From positions 310,001-374,000 of the forward strand of contig JAGPXD010000006.1 of the NCBI GenBank assembly GCA_020746995.1: a DNA stretch of 64,000 bases, in the 5' to 3' direction. Source of the DNA: Plectosphaerella cucumerina. Its lineage: Eukaryota > Ascomycota > Sordariomycetes > Glomerellales > Plectosphaerellaceae. The notes beneath the pieces are model-generated. The model searched no databases, was not told the origin of the DNA, and saw nothing but the letters and a program-made list of their open reading frames with translations. Below are positions 42,480 to 53,216 of the stretch, one piece after another (position 1 is the stretch's first letter; each line of letters opens with the position of its first letter). The position numbers were made by a program, and so were the translations under genes.

Positions 42480-43691
42480 CTAAAATGCAAGTCCTTCCGC
42501 CTTTTTGTCGGCCTTTGTCTTGTTCTGCTCGCCCTCGACCTCGCCCACGGGCGGCAGACTGAACGGCCGTATCACTAGGCCGCTGGATGACGAGAGCTTG
42601 AATGAGAGATCCTCCTGGGCGGGCTTGCCCTCCTTCCCGCCGCCGCGCTCACTGTAGATCGGTAGCCTGTGCACCTTGACCATGCCTTGCGCAGCGTCCT
42701 CCGGCTTGGCGTTGGGCTGTGTGTGAACTGGCTGGCTGAGGGGGATGAGTTCCAGGACGCCGTCGCTCAGGATCTCCATCCACCTGGTGAGGCCTGTCGT
42801 TCGAGGGTATAGCGTTACCGGCAGGGTGACAACTGCGGTGAGCTGGGCGGGATATTGTCTCAGGAGGCCGCGGAGGCCGTGGAGAACCTGGAGGACTTCG
42901 GAGGGCCGACATGCTGATGGGTCGTAGAGTGTGGGAGACAGGATTGTGGGGACCACGACGCGGTGAACGGAGCCTGGTGGTGCTGTTTTGAGACGCTCCG
43001 CTAGTGTGCCGATGAAGGACTTGAGTGCAGATTGAGGCGGTCCGCCTGGTCCTAGTCGTCCAGGGGGTGACATGGAGGGAGATGAGTGAAGCTGCCCTTT
43101 GATGTCCTTGGGATCTAGCCTCGAGGCCAGATCGAATGAGTGACAGAACACTCCACCTGAAGATGTGATGTTGGAAGCTGGCGCATCTGCTTCTAGTGTC
43201 AGACATGGCTCAGGCGTTCACGACAAGACTGACTCACCTGGCTCGGCCCTTCCACCGTTGCGGTTGAGGGTCTCGTATCTCCATGCAATTTTCATCTTGT
43301 CCGCCGACGGTACCGACGCAGTTGTCCGACTAGATGCTTTCTCCTTCGCCAGGCCGGGCAACTCCGCCCTCCAGCCCTCGCCCAGCCCGAGGACGTGCAC
43401 GTGGTGTCCTTGGACGAGACCCTCTGCGGCGTAGTATTTCAGAAGCACGCCTGCAAAGTCTGTGGTGCCGTGTTCTTCGATCAAGAGCGAGGTGCCTATG
43501 GGGAAGCCGGCATGGCCGGCGAGGTACTGGTCCAAGGAGGCGGTGCCCGTGGAAGTCGTGGTGCGTCCGTCGAGGGGTGATGGCCGCACTCCGGGTACGA
43601 CGACCTTTTCCTGCTGCGGTACGATGCGCGAGGCGACTGAGGACCCTGGGGATGGGGCCCCCAGCACGACGTTCTTCTTGCGAAAGGACAT
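42480..43691 (-). CDS. ELP4: Elongator complex subunit 4 (PAXNEB)
   Basis: RecA-like subunit of the Elp4-5-6 ring of Elongator, needed for wobble-uridine modification of tRNA. Exons 43238-43691 and 42480-43156 encode 376 residues; the 81-bp intron joins GRAEPGGVFCHSFDLASRL in frame. Start MSFRKKNVVLGAPSPGSSVA. Family landmarks: STGTASLDQYLAGHAGFPIG, SLLIEEHGTTDFAGVLLKYY, AEGLVQGHHVHVLGL, VVVPTILSPTLYDPSACRPS and GLVIRPFSLPPVGEVE near the C-terminus. The Walker A loop is degenerate, as is normal for Elp4. The C-terminus is Lys-rich. The SEN34 gene follows on the same strand. Confidence 0.95.
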
Positions 43692-44519
43692 GGTTCTTGA
43701 GGCGTACTTTAAGGTCGGTCCTCTGTCAATTATTGCGCCCTGCCAGCCCGTCAGACGACTGTGGTAGTCTCAGGAAGAATACGCACTCGAATCCTCAAGA
43801 AAACTTCTTTCTAATCACCCAGCAAATAGTATGTCTCTTCCCCGTTTTTGGATCTCAACCATGAGTGTGAAAGTATGAGGTTTTCGTGGCAATGTTCAAG
43901 TTGTGGATGACTGTAAGGCCGATTGCTCCAAAATTCACCTCGACTGGGTGGTGTGGTCCGTGCATCGCCTCAAAACCACACGGAGAAGCTTCCATGTTCA
44001 TCGGCCCTCATACTCCATTCCAGACAAGTTCCGACTAGAGGAGGATTTATGGAGTGCATCTAGGAGGGAGATTGTATTTCAATAATGACAGTCTTCAGAT
44101 AGGCCTGCCGAAAAGAGACAGTACATAGTAGAGAGCCAGGTAGTTAGATGTAAAGCTTCTAAGTCCGTGACAGATATGAAAACCGGTCAACATGCAATCA
44201 AAAGCAAGTACTGAACCGCAAGATATTTAACAGTCGTCCTGAACAAGAAACAGTCCTCCTCTCTACCTCCTAGGCGAGGCAGGAAGAGTGTTGTAGACAC
44301 TGAGGTGCAGCCAGTGATGGCTTGGCGCTACATGTACGTACCGGCCGGCACTTGCCCCACCACCAGACAAAAAAATCAAAGGCGCAACTCCCGACAACGA
44401 CCCCAAGCCCGACCACTGCGCAACGACGAGCTCCTCGCAACCACCCACGACCTCAATCGCACACCCTGCCCCCGGCAACCGATATCTCGCTCAATAAACC
44501 TCCCTCCACCACCGCCATC
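43692..44519. other. Divergent promoter region ELP4 / RPB8
   Basis: 828 bp between two divergent genes. The half near RPB8 is AC-rich and purine-poor (44400-44519). No gene or patterned element supported. Confidence 0.5.
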
Positions 44520-45031
44520 ATGTCCTCCGGCGACGTGACCCTCTTCGAGGAGTCGTTCACCATCACAAACTACGACCAGTCCAAATATGACCGCGTCGCG
44601 CGCATCTCCGCCACCTCGCCCGACAACCAGACCCTCATGACCCTCGACGTCAACATTGAGCTGTTCCCCTGCCAGGTGGGCGAGAACCTGCACGTCGTCC
44701 TGGCCACGTCGCTCGCCCACGACGGGAGCAAGGACGACGACAAGGGCTGGAGGGATGTGTCCAAGACGGCCGCCGCCGGCGAGCCCACCCTGGCCGACAT
44801 GTTCGACTACGTGTGCCACGGCAAGATTTACAAGTTTGAGGACGCCGACGAGAACCAGATCATGTACGTTACATACCGCACCGCCGACAAGTGACGACCA
44901 GCTGCTTACTTTCTGTCTACAGCAAGGCATTCGTCTCCTTCGGCGGCATGCTCATGTCCCTCGAGGGCCCGTACAAGAAGCTCACGCCGCTGCGGGTCGA
45001 TTACACCTACCTCCTGGTCAAGAAGGGCTGA
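44520..45031 (+). CDS. RPB8: RNA polymerases I, II and III shared subunit ABC3 (RPB8)
   Basis: Exons 44520-44863 and 44923-45031 encode 150 residues (yeast Rpb8 has 146). The 59-bp intron splits an Ile codon and joins DENQIM-side sequence to KAFVSFGGMLMSLEGP. Family landmarks: LFEESFTITNYDQSKYDRVA, LDVNIELFPCQVGENLHVVL and the C-terminal PLRVDYTYLLVKKG. OB-fold subunit of the polymerase core. The start codon is in a CATCATGTC context directly after a CCACCACCG run. It converges on the Nudix gene with 242 bp between stops. Confidence 0.97.
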
Positions 45032-45273
45032 GCGCGTCAATACCACAACGCACGCCGCGAGCGTACACCCCCTCCAAGTCCTCGGCTTCGCGCTCCGCCT
45101 TCGGGACGGCGGTGGCGGCGGTCTCCTCTTCACCCATGTCAGCGAGAGAAAGAATGAGCTCGGCAACACAGGCACAGGGTTCGATTCTTTCCATGTAATA
45201 GCGATGCGAAAAAGAAAGTGAATTGCCCCCCTTCGCCGCCGCCGCTCTCTGCCCCGAGGCGCGGATTTGTCTC

Positions 45274-46512
45274 CTACACCCCCTGGGAGGAGCCGGTGGT
45301 CAGGCTGGGGTCGAGGTTCCTGGGCCCGGGGAACGGGAGCCGCCTGTGGAGGCGGCGGCTGATCTCGGCAAAGTCTGGCTCGTTTTCGGGGGTCAGGATG
45401 CCGTGGCGGATGAAGAAGTCGATCATGACCAGGCCCGAGTTTGGCTTGTACTCGCCGGCGGCCAGCTGGCGCCGGATCTCCTCGACGGTGCAGAGGGTAA
45501 AGTCGGCGACCTCGCCGTCCTTGGGCGTCGGGCGCGCGTCCGCGGGTAGCTCGAGATCGTAAATCCACTGGACTTCGGGGTAGATGAGGCCCGCCTGACC
45601 CGCCTCCTTGTGCGTGATGTAGAGGTACGTGACGCTGCCGGAGGGCTTGATGTGTTTCCGGGCGAAATCCTCGTCGAGGTCGGCCTCCTCGTTGGCCTCG
45701 CGGACGATGCACTCGTCCGGGTCCTCGCCCGTCATGAGGCCGCCTGCGGCTGCGTTGTCGAGCATGCCGGGGAAGGTGGACTTTGTGGGCGACCGACGGG
45801 CGACCCAGACCTTGATGCCGTGGCTGGCGTTGGGGTCGCGCACGTAGGCGGTGAGGTGGACGCCGTAGCGCATGATGCCGAACAGGCCTGTGGCGCCGCG
45901 CTCCATGCTGAGGAGCAGTTCCCCCGTGCGATCGTAGACGGGCCATAGTTCGTTTCTCCAGCCTCGTAGGACGGGGAAGGCGTCTTGCTCCCGCCAGTGG
46001 TCCGCCAGGCGGGCGAACTGGCGGCTTCTCTCTTCCTCATTGGCCTGCTGGAAGGCGAAGAGGGTGCACTTGGTGCGGTCGACTTTGATCTCGCCCCTGT
46101 ACTCTATCGGTGTCTCGGAGAGTCTTTCCACCACAGCGGCTGGGAGATAGCCGAGGGGGTATTGGCCGTTCTCGTCTTCCCACATGAGCGTGTAGAGGCC
46201 CTCCTGAGCCTTGGCATATCCCTCCTGGTCGGACTCATATGGGAACCTTGATCTGTAAGTTTGACTTTCTGGCATATGCAGGGTAATGACCTACGAGTCG
46301 ATGTCATTGGTGAGATCGAGGTTTGAACGTAGTGCTGCCATTTTGATAAGGATACTGCTGTGAGTAGGAATCTTTGAGGAGAGAGTTTGAAGCCGGAGAC
46401 CGGACCGCTCAGGGTGAGGGGTTCCTCCTGGGTGGATTTTGGAGCTGTGAAAGCGGCTGGCTTGGAGCCTGTACCCGAAGATTCTATTACCCGAAGAGAA
46501 AAACCTCCTCAT
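45274..46512 (-). CDS. Nudix hydrolase with N-terminal DUF4743 domain (Tnr3/YJR142W type)
   Basis: Exons 46295-46512 and 45274-46252 encode 398 residues; the intron is only 42 bp with a GTAGGT donor. The DUF4743 region (GYLPAAVVERL ... LFAFQQANEEERSRQFARLA) precedes a Nudix box, GGLMTGEDPDECIVREANEE followed by ADL, which fits GX5EX7REUXEEXXU. This architecture is known from S. pombe Tnr3 and yeast YJR142W, which hydrolyse oxidised thiamine diphosphates. The first ATG (46512) starts MRRFFSSGNRIFGYRLQASR, Arg-rich with no acids, a likely mitochondrial presequence. A second in-frame ATG at 46341 (MAALRSNLDL) would give a cytosolic form. The pyrophosphokinase part of Tnr3 is absent. Confidence 0.88.
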
Positions 46513-47259
46513 CAATCAACGAGACTTGAGATGACCAGAGATTTGACTTGTGACCTTCGAAGTTGACATGGATGCTGAGGATCTATCAGAAAAGCCCCAG
46601 TCGAGATTCAGGTGTGGGGCCACTATTTGGACTTCCAAACGGATCCTGACGAGATAGACTCGGATCCTTCAAGGTTGAGAGGTTCCATGCAACAAACTCA
46701 TTGACGATGTGACTGCCTGAATCATCAGATACAGCCTGCAGTAAACCTTCATTGAGCCCATTCCAATGAAAGCAATACCGGCAGGAGACTTAGTAGCACT
46801 GCTCCTTGTGTGCTAACCTGGACTCAAGTGACTGTTTTCTCTGGCTGCCCTTCCTGAGCAAAGAGGGATCTCTTCATGATCTCATAGAAATAGCTACATC
46901 GAAGTTATCTCTGCCGTTCCTCGAATCCAGCCATTTCCATTGTCTGCAGCACAGACAAAACACAACCAACCTCACTGGATCACACTATCGGGGCGTACAT
47001 CACCGATAAAGGCATCCTGGAATTACGGAAAAGTACCCCGCCGACGTCACCTCCCAGCGAATGACAAAGAAGCGCATGGCATCTACCAGCATGAGCGCTC
47101 ACCACCAGGCCTTTGTTGACTTATAGGCAGAAGCATCAAAGGACCTACCACCTCTCCGAGAACAAGTAAACGACATATCATTTCTCCCGTCAGACACACC
47201 ACTCATCCTCCCGCATCCCCTCTCACGTTCTCGGGAGAAAAACAAAAATCAAGACCACA
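46513..47259. other. Divergent promoter region Nudix / Hikeshi
   Basis: 747 bp, AT-richer than coding DNA. No gene supported, and no motif I would call. Confidence 0.5.
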
Positions 47260-47883
47260 ATGGCGGCACCAGGTCCCCTCTTCGGCCTCATCCCAGCGGG
47301 CCAACCCCTCGTCACACAACCCTCCTCAGCGCCCTCCCAGACCTCCTTCCTCTACACCCTCTCCGCCGCCCGCCCCTTCTCCCACATCTCCGTCTTCCTC
47401 CTCCCCGGCATCGAGCTCCCCGCCAACACAGCCGCCGCAATCTACTTCGCCACCGCCCCGGCCGTCGCCGCCGCCGCCGCCGCCGGCCAGACCCCCGACT
47501 TCCAGTTCCTCGGCGGCATCGGCCCCGGCAAGGAGTCGGCCATTTTCAAGATCAACGCTGCCGAGGCCGCCGGCGCCGGAACGGATGTCATGATCGGCAT
47601 CAGCGTCGAGGACGCCGGGTCCGTCACGACGCGCATCCAGGAGAAAAGCAGCGCGTCAGCCGGCGCGTTAGTGCAGGCGAAACCTGCCGGTGGCCAGCCG
47701 AGCACGGTCGTGCTTGCGCAGCGCATCATTCAGAATGCTTTCAACTTTCTCTCCAGCTTCAGCGGTACCGCTGGGCCGAATGGCGTCGAGGTGGTGCCGC
47801 TGAAGGCTTTTGAGGAGTGGTGGAAACGGTTCGAGGGCAGGGTCAGGTCAGACCCGAGTTTCCTCGAGAAGCAGCAAGACTAA
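47260..47883 (+). CDS. Hikeshi / OPI10 family Hsp70 nuclear import carrier
   Basis: Single exon, 207 residues, start MAAPGPLFGLIPAGQPLVTQ. The OPI10/Hikeshi N-terminal domain shows FSHISVFLLPGIELP, AAIYFATAP and DFQFLGGIGPGKESAIFKI. The C-terminal helical domain carries IIQNAFNFLSSFSG and LKAFEEWWKRFEGRVRSDPS, the most conserved family segment. Hikeshi carries ATP-bound Hsp70 through nuclear pores during heat stress; in yeast the homologue Opi10 was found through inositol phenotypes. An alanine-rich stretch (about residues 63-78) is codon-biased to GCC. Start context CACAATGGC is good. Confidence 0.93.
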   Translation: MAAPGPLFGLIPAGQPLVTQPSSAPSQTSFLYTLSAARPFSHISVFLLPGIELPANTAAAIYFATAPAVAAAAAAGQTPDFQFLGGIGPGKESAIFKINAAEAAGAGTDVMIGISVEDAGSVTTRIQEKSSASAGALVQAKPAGGQPSTVVLAQRIIQNAFNFLSSFSGTAGPNGVEVVPLKAFEEWWKRFEGRVRSDPSFLEKQQD

Positions 47884-48235
47884 AAACTGCGGACTGGTTC
47901 GCCAGAAACCAGCAACAAAAAAAACATGCCACGGCCACACTGGATGTCAGCCGAGCGGGAGGAACCTTTCATGTGGGAACAGGAAATCTGTTGGAGTAGC
48001 GGAGCGCCACCTGTAATTACAAACAAGTATACCCCCTCTAGGCCAACCTGGTCAGGAAAGCCAAGCCGAGGCCATTTGCCCTTAAAACGCCATGATCCTT
48101 CGGTATCTCGAAAGCAAAGCAAAACGCCTGTGCCGAATGTTGTGGGCCGTCTGTGTGTTCGGCAAGTAAGAGAACGCCGGGTCTCTATCCCATGCAATAA
48201 AACGCCCTTGTTGGAGATGAACAACCGCCCCCATT
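47884..48235. other. Convergent 3' intergenic region
   Basis: 352 bp between the stop codons of the Hikeshi and apyrase genes, expected to hold both 3' UTRs. An A-run follows the Hikeshi stop (about 47914). Nothing else. Confidence 0.5.
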
Positions 48236-50378
48236 TCAATCTTCGCTCATCGGCTTCATCAGGGGGCTCTTGAGCCTCGTCGGGCTGCCCGTGCGGCTTC
48301 GCCTGCCGGCGTTGACGACCGTCGGGACTAGCCTTTCCCTGCTCTCGGTCCTCACGGCGAGACCGCCCCGGTCCATGGAGGAGCCGACGTGACGGTCATC
48401 GTACATCTCGACGCGCACCTTGGGCGTAGCAAGGCCTGATGACCGTCCGGCACGCGAGCCCTCGCTGCCGTCGGACGAGTTGTACTCGTCCGAGTCCAGG
48501 TCGCCAAGCTCAAACTGGTCGGCATCGCCCTCCTCCATGACCCTTTCGTAATGCGCATTCTGTCGTCCGAAGATCTTGTTCGTAAATGAGAATACACGGT
48601 TGGCCTTGCGCGGGCTGCCGGGGCGGCGGTTGCCGCGGAACATTCCACCCAGCTTGCCGAACCAACGGCTCCGCCTGTCCTTCTTCCGTAGGAGGAACGC
48701 CAGGACGAGGAGAACGAAGATGAACAGAAGGAATCCGCTGCCCGTCTTCGTCTTGGCCTTATCAAGAATGTCCTCGGCCGCGTCGTCCCAATCGTCGTCG
48801 TCATCGTCGTGGTCGCCGCCAATGTCCTTGATGGGCGAAAACGTGGATCCAGCCGGCTCGAAATCGGTCGCACCGGCAACGTTGCTACCGAAGCCCACTG
48901 GCAGGGCAGCGCCTCCATCCTGGGGAGGAACCTGTCCGGCGGCGTAGAGGACCATCTTGCCCAGGGTCCAACTGACTTCGATGCCGTCCACCTTGTCGAC
49001 CGGCTGGAACGGGTCGAGGAATCCCTTGTCCTTGGCCCCCTCAAGAATCTCGTCCGTGACATTCAGACCCGGCAGGGGATCGTGCTCCAGGCCTGGCCGA
49101 GGAATGCCGATACCCTCATACAGGACGTTAATGAGCCAGGAGGCCTTGAAACAGGCTTCCTGCGCAGCCTTTGCCTTCTCCTCCGGGGTCTTCTTCCTGG
49201 GCTCGAGCTCCGATGCGATGGCGGACCAGTCTCGCGTGCAAAAGTCCACCACGTTCTGCTGGTAGGTTGCGAGGTCGTAAGCTTTGTGTTTTCCTCCGAA
49301 GACGCCATGTGTTGTGTGCCAGTATTCCGAGACACCGACAAAGTGATTGACGTTGAAGTCGATCGACGGCACATGCTGTCCGTTAAGAAGACACGGCTCG
49401 TCGGGGCAGGGAGCGTCTTTGCCGAGAAGAGGCTCTGTCCGGGCAAGACACTCCTTGAAGTTGCCGGTACCGAGCAGAGACAGCTCCTTCGCTGCAACGT
49501 CGCCAGCCAGCGCGTCGCCGTCGGGCGATGTTCGCAGGCCCTTGGGCAGGCAGGGGTCGGGGAGCTCGAGGTTGCCGTCGTTTCCGTAGGTGTCCTGCAG
49601 GCGCTCGACATATCTCTCGCGCGCCTGGTTGGCGCCATATCCTAGCCAAGTAGCCGTGAACACCTTGTACTCGGACACCTTGCCGTCCATGGTTCGGAGG
49701 CGCACAAGCTTGAGGTCTTCGGCGTGTTTCGCGGCCTCTGTGCTGTTGGGTGCGAATGCGATCTGTGCAGAGGCGCCGCCCATGTCGAGAAATCCATAGG
49801 TGTGATGGTTGTCGCCGTGGTTGTGCTCGGCCGGTTCGTCGAATCCGCCAAGGAGGTAGTTCGTCGCCAGCCATCCGTACAGGCCTTCGGTTTCGCCGGA
49901 GATGACCTGGATATTCGTGTCGCAATCGGGGAGGGAGAACTTGGTGTGTTGTTGCAGATACGAGCACATGTTGGCCAGCAGTTCGGTCTGCTTATGCTTT
50001 GGCAGCAGTCGCATGCCTGCCGTAGCCATCAGGTAGATAGGGGTGTCGGGGATCTTGGACTCGGGAACTTCGTCGAGAGCAACGTCGATCAGCTGCTTCA
50101 GGTGCTCGGTGCCAATCTCCTCCGGCTTGTCGGCGAAGGAAGACACGCCTGGATGGATCTTCTCATTCTTCTTGAGCTTGATCTTTGGCAATCGGCGGAG
50201 CTCGGCGGGTGAAGCGCCCTCGACGGCTTTCGCGTGGTCTTTCCATTTGTACACGTAGATCCGAGTTCCTGAGGAACCGGCGTCGAAGACGATTCCATAT
50301 CGCGCTGTTTGAAGTCAGCTATCCATAGGGTCGCGGCTTGGCGAGGAACCGTTGGTAGGACCTACACTTCTTGCCCAT
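48236..50378 (-). CDS. Golgi apyrase / nucleoside diphosphatase, GDA1-CD39 family (YND1 type)
   Basis: Exons 50366-50378 (13 nt, MGKK plus one base) and 48236-50304 encode 693 residues. After the 61-bp intron the first apyrase-conserved region appears at once: YGIVFDAGSSGTRIYVYKW. Further ACRs: LMATAGMRLLP, VISGETEGLYGWLATNYLLG (catalytic Glu) and YGFLDMGGASAQIAF. A membrane anchor lies near the C-terminus (GSGFLLFIFVLLVLAFLLRK, about residues 519-538), followed by a 155-residue basic, then Ser/Asp-rich cytosolic tail. The C-terminal anchor identifies the Ynd1 type rather than N-anchored Gda1. Role: hydrolysing nucleoside diphosphates released by Golgi glycosyltransferases, which would support the ANP1-type mannosyltransferase pathway. 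Confidence 0.93.
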
Positions 50379-51353
50379 GGTCGCAACGGGGCTCAGGTGC
50401 CCAAGGTCGAGTGTGGTTGCGGGAGCAATGGTGATGCTAGGCGACGATAGATTGATTGCTCGTCGTCAAAAGCAAGTATGATGTCCGAAATGTCACCAGG
50501 CTTGGCTCGCGGCTGGGCACTGGTTGTTGGAAAGATAAGAAAGCAGGCGTTGCGATCGTCAGCCCTCGGTCGCGGGATGTAGGCGGCAGGGTCTAGTTGT
50601 TGACGGGAGATCGAAACGGAAATCTCGTTGGCGCCGTGGCGTTTCGGGGGCGTAGTAAACTTTTTCAACGTGACAGGAAGTAAACGAGTGACTGTCATGC
50701 CATTAGGATCGAATTGTCCGCGGGCAGAAGAAGGATTACGTGGATGGACGCAAGCCCGAAGCTGAACTTGGGAGGACGGAGGGATCGAGCGAGAGAAGGA
50801 GTGCATCCACTCTACGGAAATCAGGTCTCCTGGTTTGGCCACCCCTGCCCGCTACGAATAGGTTGTCGTATCGCCGCGACTGGGCAGACGTGGGATGCGG
50901 ATGCATTCCTGTCCCCCTGGCCAATGGCATCACCGTTAGCGGTGGCCGTATCAGGACCCTGGCCAATCGGCTGCTCGTCTGCCCACCGTGGTGAGAGCTT
51001 GTGGGTCCATTGCGAGAGACAGAGAGTTCAGTTTCGCGCGGCGGGCTGCATCCGATCTCGTGTCGAAGAACCTTAGCTGCATCTGGGCTCGGTACGTACC
51101 TACCCAGGTACCTCGAACAGCCAAGCCCACCCCAGCCCGTCCCGTCTTTTGCTTGTGGACTCGGACTGGAGATCCTTTTTTTGAGACGACCCTCAATTCT
51201 TCTGTGACGAGCCAACGTCAAATCCGCGTCCCGTCTGGCCCGCCGCATCCCATCAGACAAACAGGCGAAACACCCGTCTGTGCCTGCTGACGACGCGTCG
51301 ACCGGGCTGCGCCTCGACACCTTGCAGCAACAGCAGCAGCAGCAGCAGCAGTC
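50379..51353. other. Divergent promoter region YND1-type / POP5
   Basis: 975 bp between two divergent genes. Open frames exist on the minus strand (for example 50393-50842), but they are rich in Pro/Ser/Arg with no domain text and lie in the leader of the apyrase gene; not called. A CAG run directly precedes POP5. Confidence 0.5.
51325..51351 (+). repeat. CAG trinucleotide repeat in the POP5 leader
   Basis: Nine triplets, CAG except for one CAA at the second position, ending 2 bp before the POP5 ATG at 51354. It lies in the 5' UTR and is out of frame with the start by two bases. Confidence 0.9.
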
Positions 51354-52006
51354 ATGGTGCGAATCAAGGAACGCTATCTGCTGGTGAACATCCTGTACCC
51401 CCCCGCGGAGCCCAACGACCATGCCGGCCCCAGCGTGCCCGATTTTGTCCTCTTACATCAGCCGACGACCGAGAGACTCACGCCCGGAAGCCTCATGAGA
51501 GGTTTGCAGGCCGAGATCGCGGACCTGTTCGGAGACTATGGCTCCGGCGCAACGGGGGCTACCAACCTCAGCGGTACGCTTGCGTACACCCGCGTGTCAA
51601 AAGCCACTTGTGTCTTAGACGCTGACCCCAACGTGCAGTCAAGTACTTGTCCAACGCCACGTCAACGTTCATCTTGAAGATCAAACGGGCGCACTACCGC
51701 CTCGTCTGGGCTGCCCTCACCTCGATGAGTTGTGTTCCTGTCAAGACGGGTCAGGGCAAGCCTTGCGTGTTCAAGGTGGTCAGAGTCAGCGGCACCATTC
51801 GCAAGGCTGAGGAGGAAGCCATCCGTCAGGCAAGGCAGCTCGTCCTCGCGGCTAAGGCGGCACAGACTGCCAGCCAGACCGGCGCATCATCTTCGGCGGC
51901 TGCATTCCCATCACTGGACGGTGCATACGACGCTGCTGCTGACGCCCTCATGCTCGACATTGACAATGCCTCGGAAGACGATAGCGACGATACTGACGGG
52001 AGCTGA
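51354..52006 (+). CDS. POP5: RNase P / RNase MRP protein subunit POP5
   Basis: Exons 51354-51573 and 51639-52006 encode 195 residues. Start MVRIKERYLLVNILYPPAEP is the canonical Pop5/Rpp14 N-terminus. The 65-bp intron joins VKYLSNATSTFILKIKRAHY, and CVFKVVRVSGTIRKAEEEAI is the second conserved block. An Ala/Ser linker and an acidic tail (DIDNASEDDSDDTDGS) extend it beyond the archaeal core. Part of the enzyme that matures tRNA 5' ends (RNase P) and cleaves pre-rRNA (MRP). Its stop is 12 bp from the stop of convergent GPN2. Confidence 0.95.
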
Positions 52007-52018
52007 AACGCCGGGGTA

Positions 52019-53216
52019 TCATTTGTTCTTCCGCACCACCTTGATGCCGTTATTCTGAGGTACTGTCATGTCGCCAAAGTCTGGGTCATACATGTCCGCG
52101 TCTGCAGGCGCTGCTGCTGCTCCTCCGCCCTCGCCCTCGCCCTCGCCCTCGCCCTCAGCCGCACCCTCGCGGAGCCTAGCCTGCTCCTCATCTGCTTGAC
52201 GTTCCAGCTCGTCGTAGGCATCCTTATTGTCAACCCAGCGCTCTTGGATATCCTGGACATCCATCATGGAGGCCTCGTTCCTCATGGCGACTTGCCAGAC
52301 AGTATCGTTTGCGCCCTCGGCACCACCAAAGACATAGCCACCCGCGCGATCCGTCACCCTCAGCAGATGCATCATGCTCTTCTTATTCTCGACCGCCAGC
52401 ACCTCGAACCGCACCAGGCCATAGCTCTCGATCATGTTTGCGATGGCCTCGTTCAGACGGCCGAATTTGTCGCTGCGCATGACCGGCGACTCCTCCTCGA
52501 GATGTGGCATGAGATAGGAGAGATCCTGCACCTCTGTGTAATAGTCGAGGTTGAACGGCAGGGTGTCGTACGACGCGACCTTGTCGATTTTGGTCAGCAC
52601 GTTGATGTGCGGCAGGTCCATCTGGAGCATGGCTCGGAGGGAGAGGAGCAGGTTGGATATGTACAGCGACGGCTGTGTGAGGCAGAAGGAGTCGGAGAGG
52701 TGCACGACGACAAGCTGCAGAGATATCAGTACGCAGAGTCAGTTTGGATAGACAAGGGAATGCCCACCCTGAATCCCAACTTCTGCAACCTCATGAAGAT
52801 GTTGCGCAGCGAGTTGTGATGCGTGTACAGCTCGACCTGGCCGGGGCAGTCGAACAGGATGTAGTCGTCGCCTAGCTCTTTGAGGCCCTCCTCAAACCAC
52901 TCCATATTGTGTTCCAGCTCTTCCAGGGCGTAGAGGATACCGCCGTTCGGTCCTAGCCTGTCCCTCTTCATGATCTCTTCCAGGGTTGTTAGGTCGCGGA
53001 TGTCGAGGGCTGTCGGGTAGTTTGTGTGGTCGTTGGCGGGATCGAGGTTCACGACGGAGCATGCGCGCCCGATGGCGCCCAGGAACTGGTGCACTGGGGG
53101 GCAGGTCAGAGATGTCCGCGACGTGCCGGCGGGACAGGTTCGAGCTGCTTACTTCCATCGCAATATGTGCTCTTGCCCGCGCCCGGGCTTCCGAGCACAA
53201 GCTGGGCGAAAGGCAT
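52019..53216 (-). CDS. GPN2: GPN-loop GTPase 2
   Basis: Exons 53153-53216, 52768-53093 and 52019-52714 encode 361 residues. G1 loop LGSPGAGKSTYCDG spans the first intron (A|TG codon split). The GPN loop is in RDRLGPNGGILYALEELE, G3 is DCPGQVEL and G4 is NVLTKIDKV. GPN proteins dimerise and assist assembly and nuclear import of RNA polymerase II and III. Length and the C-terminal extension match GPN2 rather than GPN1 or GPN3. The tail contains a Glu-Gly dipeptide run coded by a hexanucleotide repeat and then the conserved-looking end MTVPQNNGIKVVRKNK. Confidence 0.94.
52126..52156 (-). repeat. Hexanucleotide repeat coding Glu-Gly in GPN2
   Basis: About five tandem copies of CGCCCT on the plus strand (GAGGGC in the coding sense), giving EGEGEGEGEG in the disordered C-terminal tail of GPN2. 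Coding hexamer repeats of this type are expected to vary in copy number without frameshift. Confidence 0.8.

Noticed and set aside
45170..45195. tRNA B-box-like GGTTCGATTC
   Set aside because: No A box at the right distance and no cloverleaf; it lies in the RPB8 3' region.
46253..46294. 42-bp intron of the Nudix gene as a possible frameshift instead of an intron
   Set aside because: It has a GTAGGT donor and TTACAG acceptor and restores the conserved start of the DUF4743 region, so a very short intron is the simpler reading.
50393..51422. Two minus-strand open frames of 149 and 228 codons upstream of the apyrase gene
   Set aside because: They overlap each other, one runs through the CAG repeat (poly-Cys text), and neither has family-like sequence.
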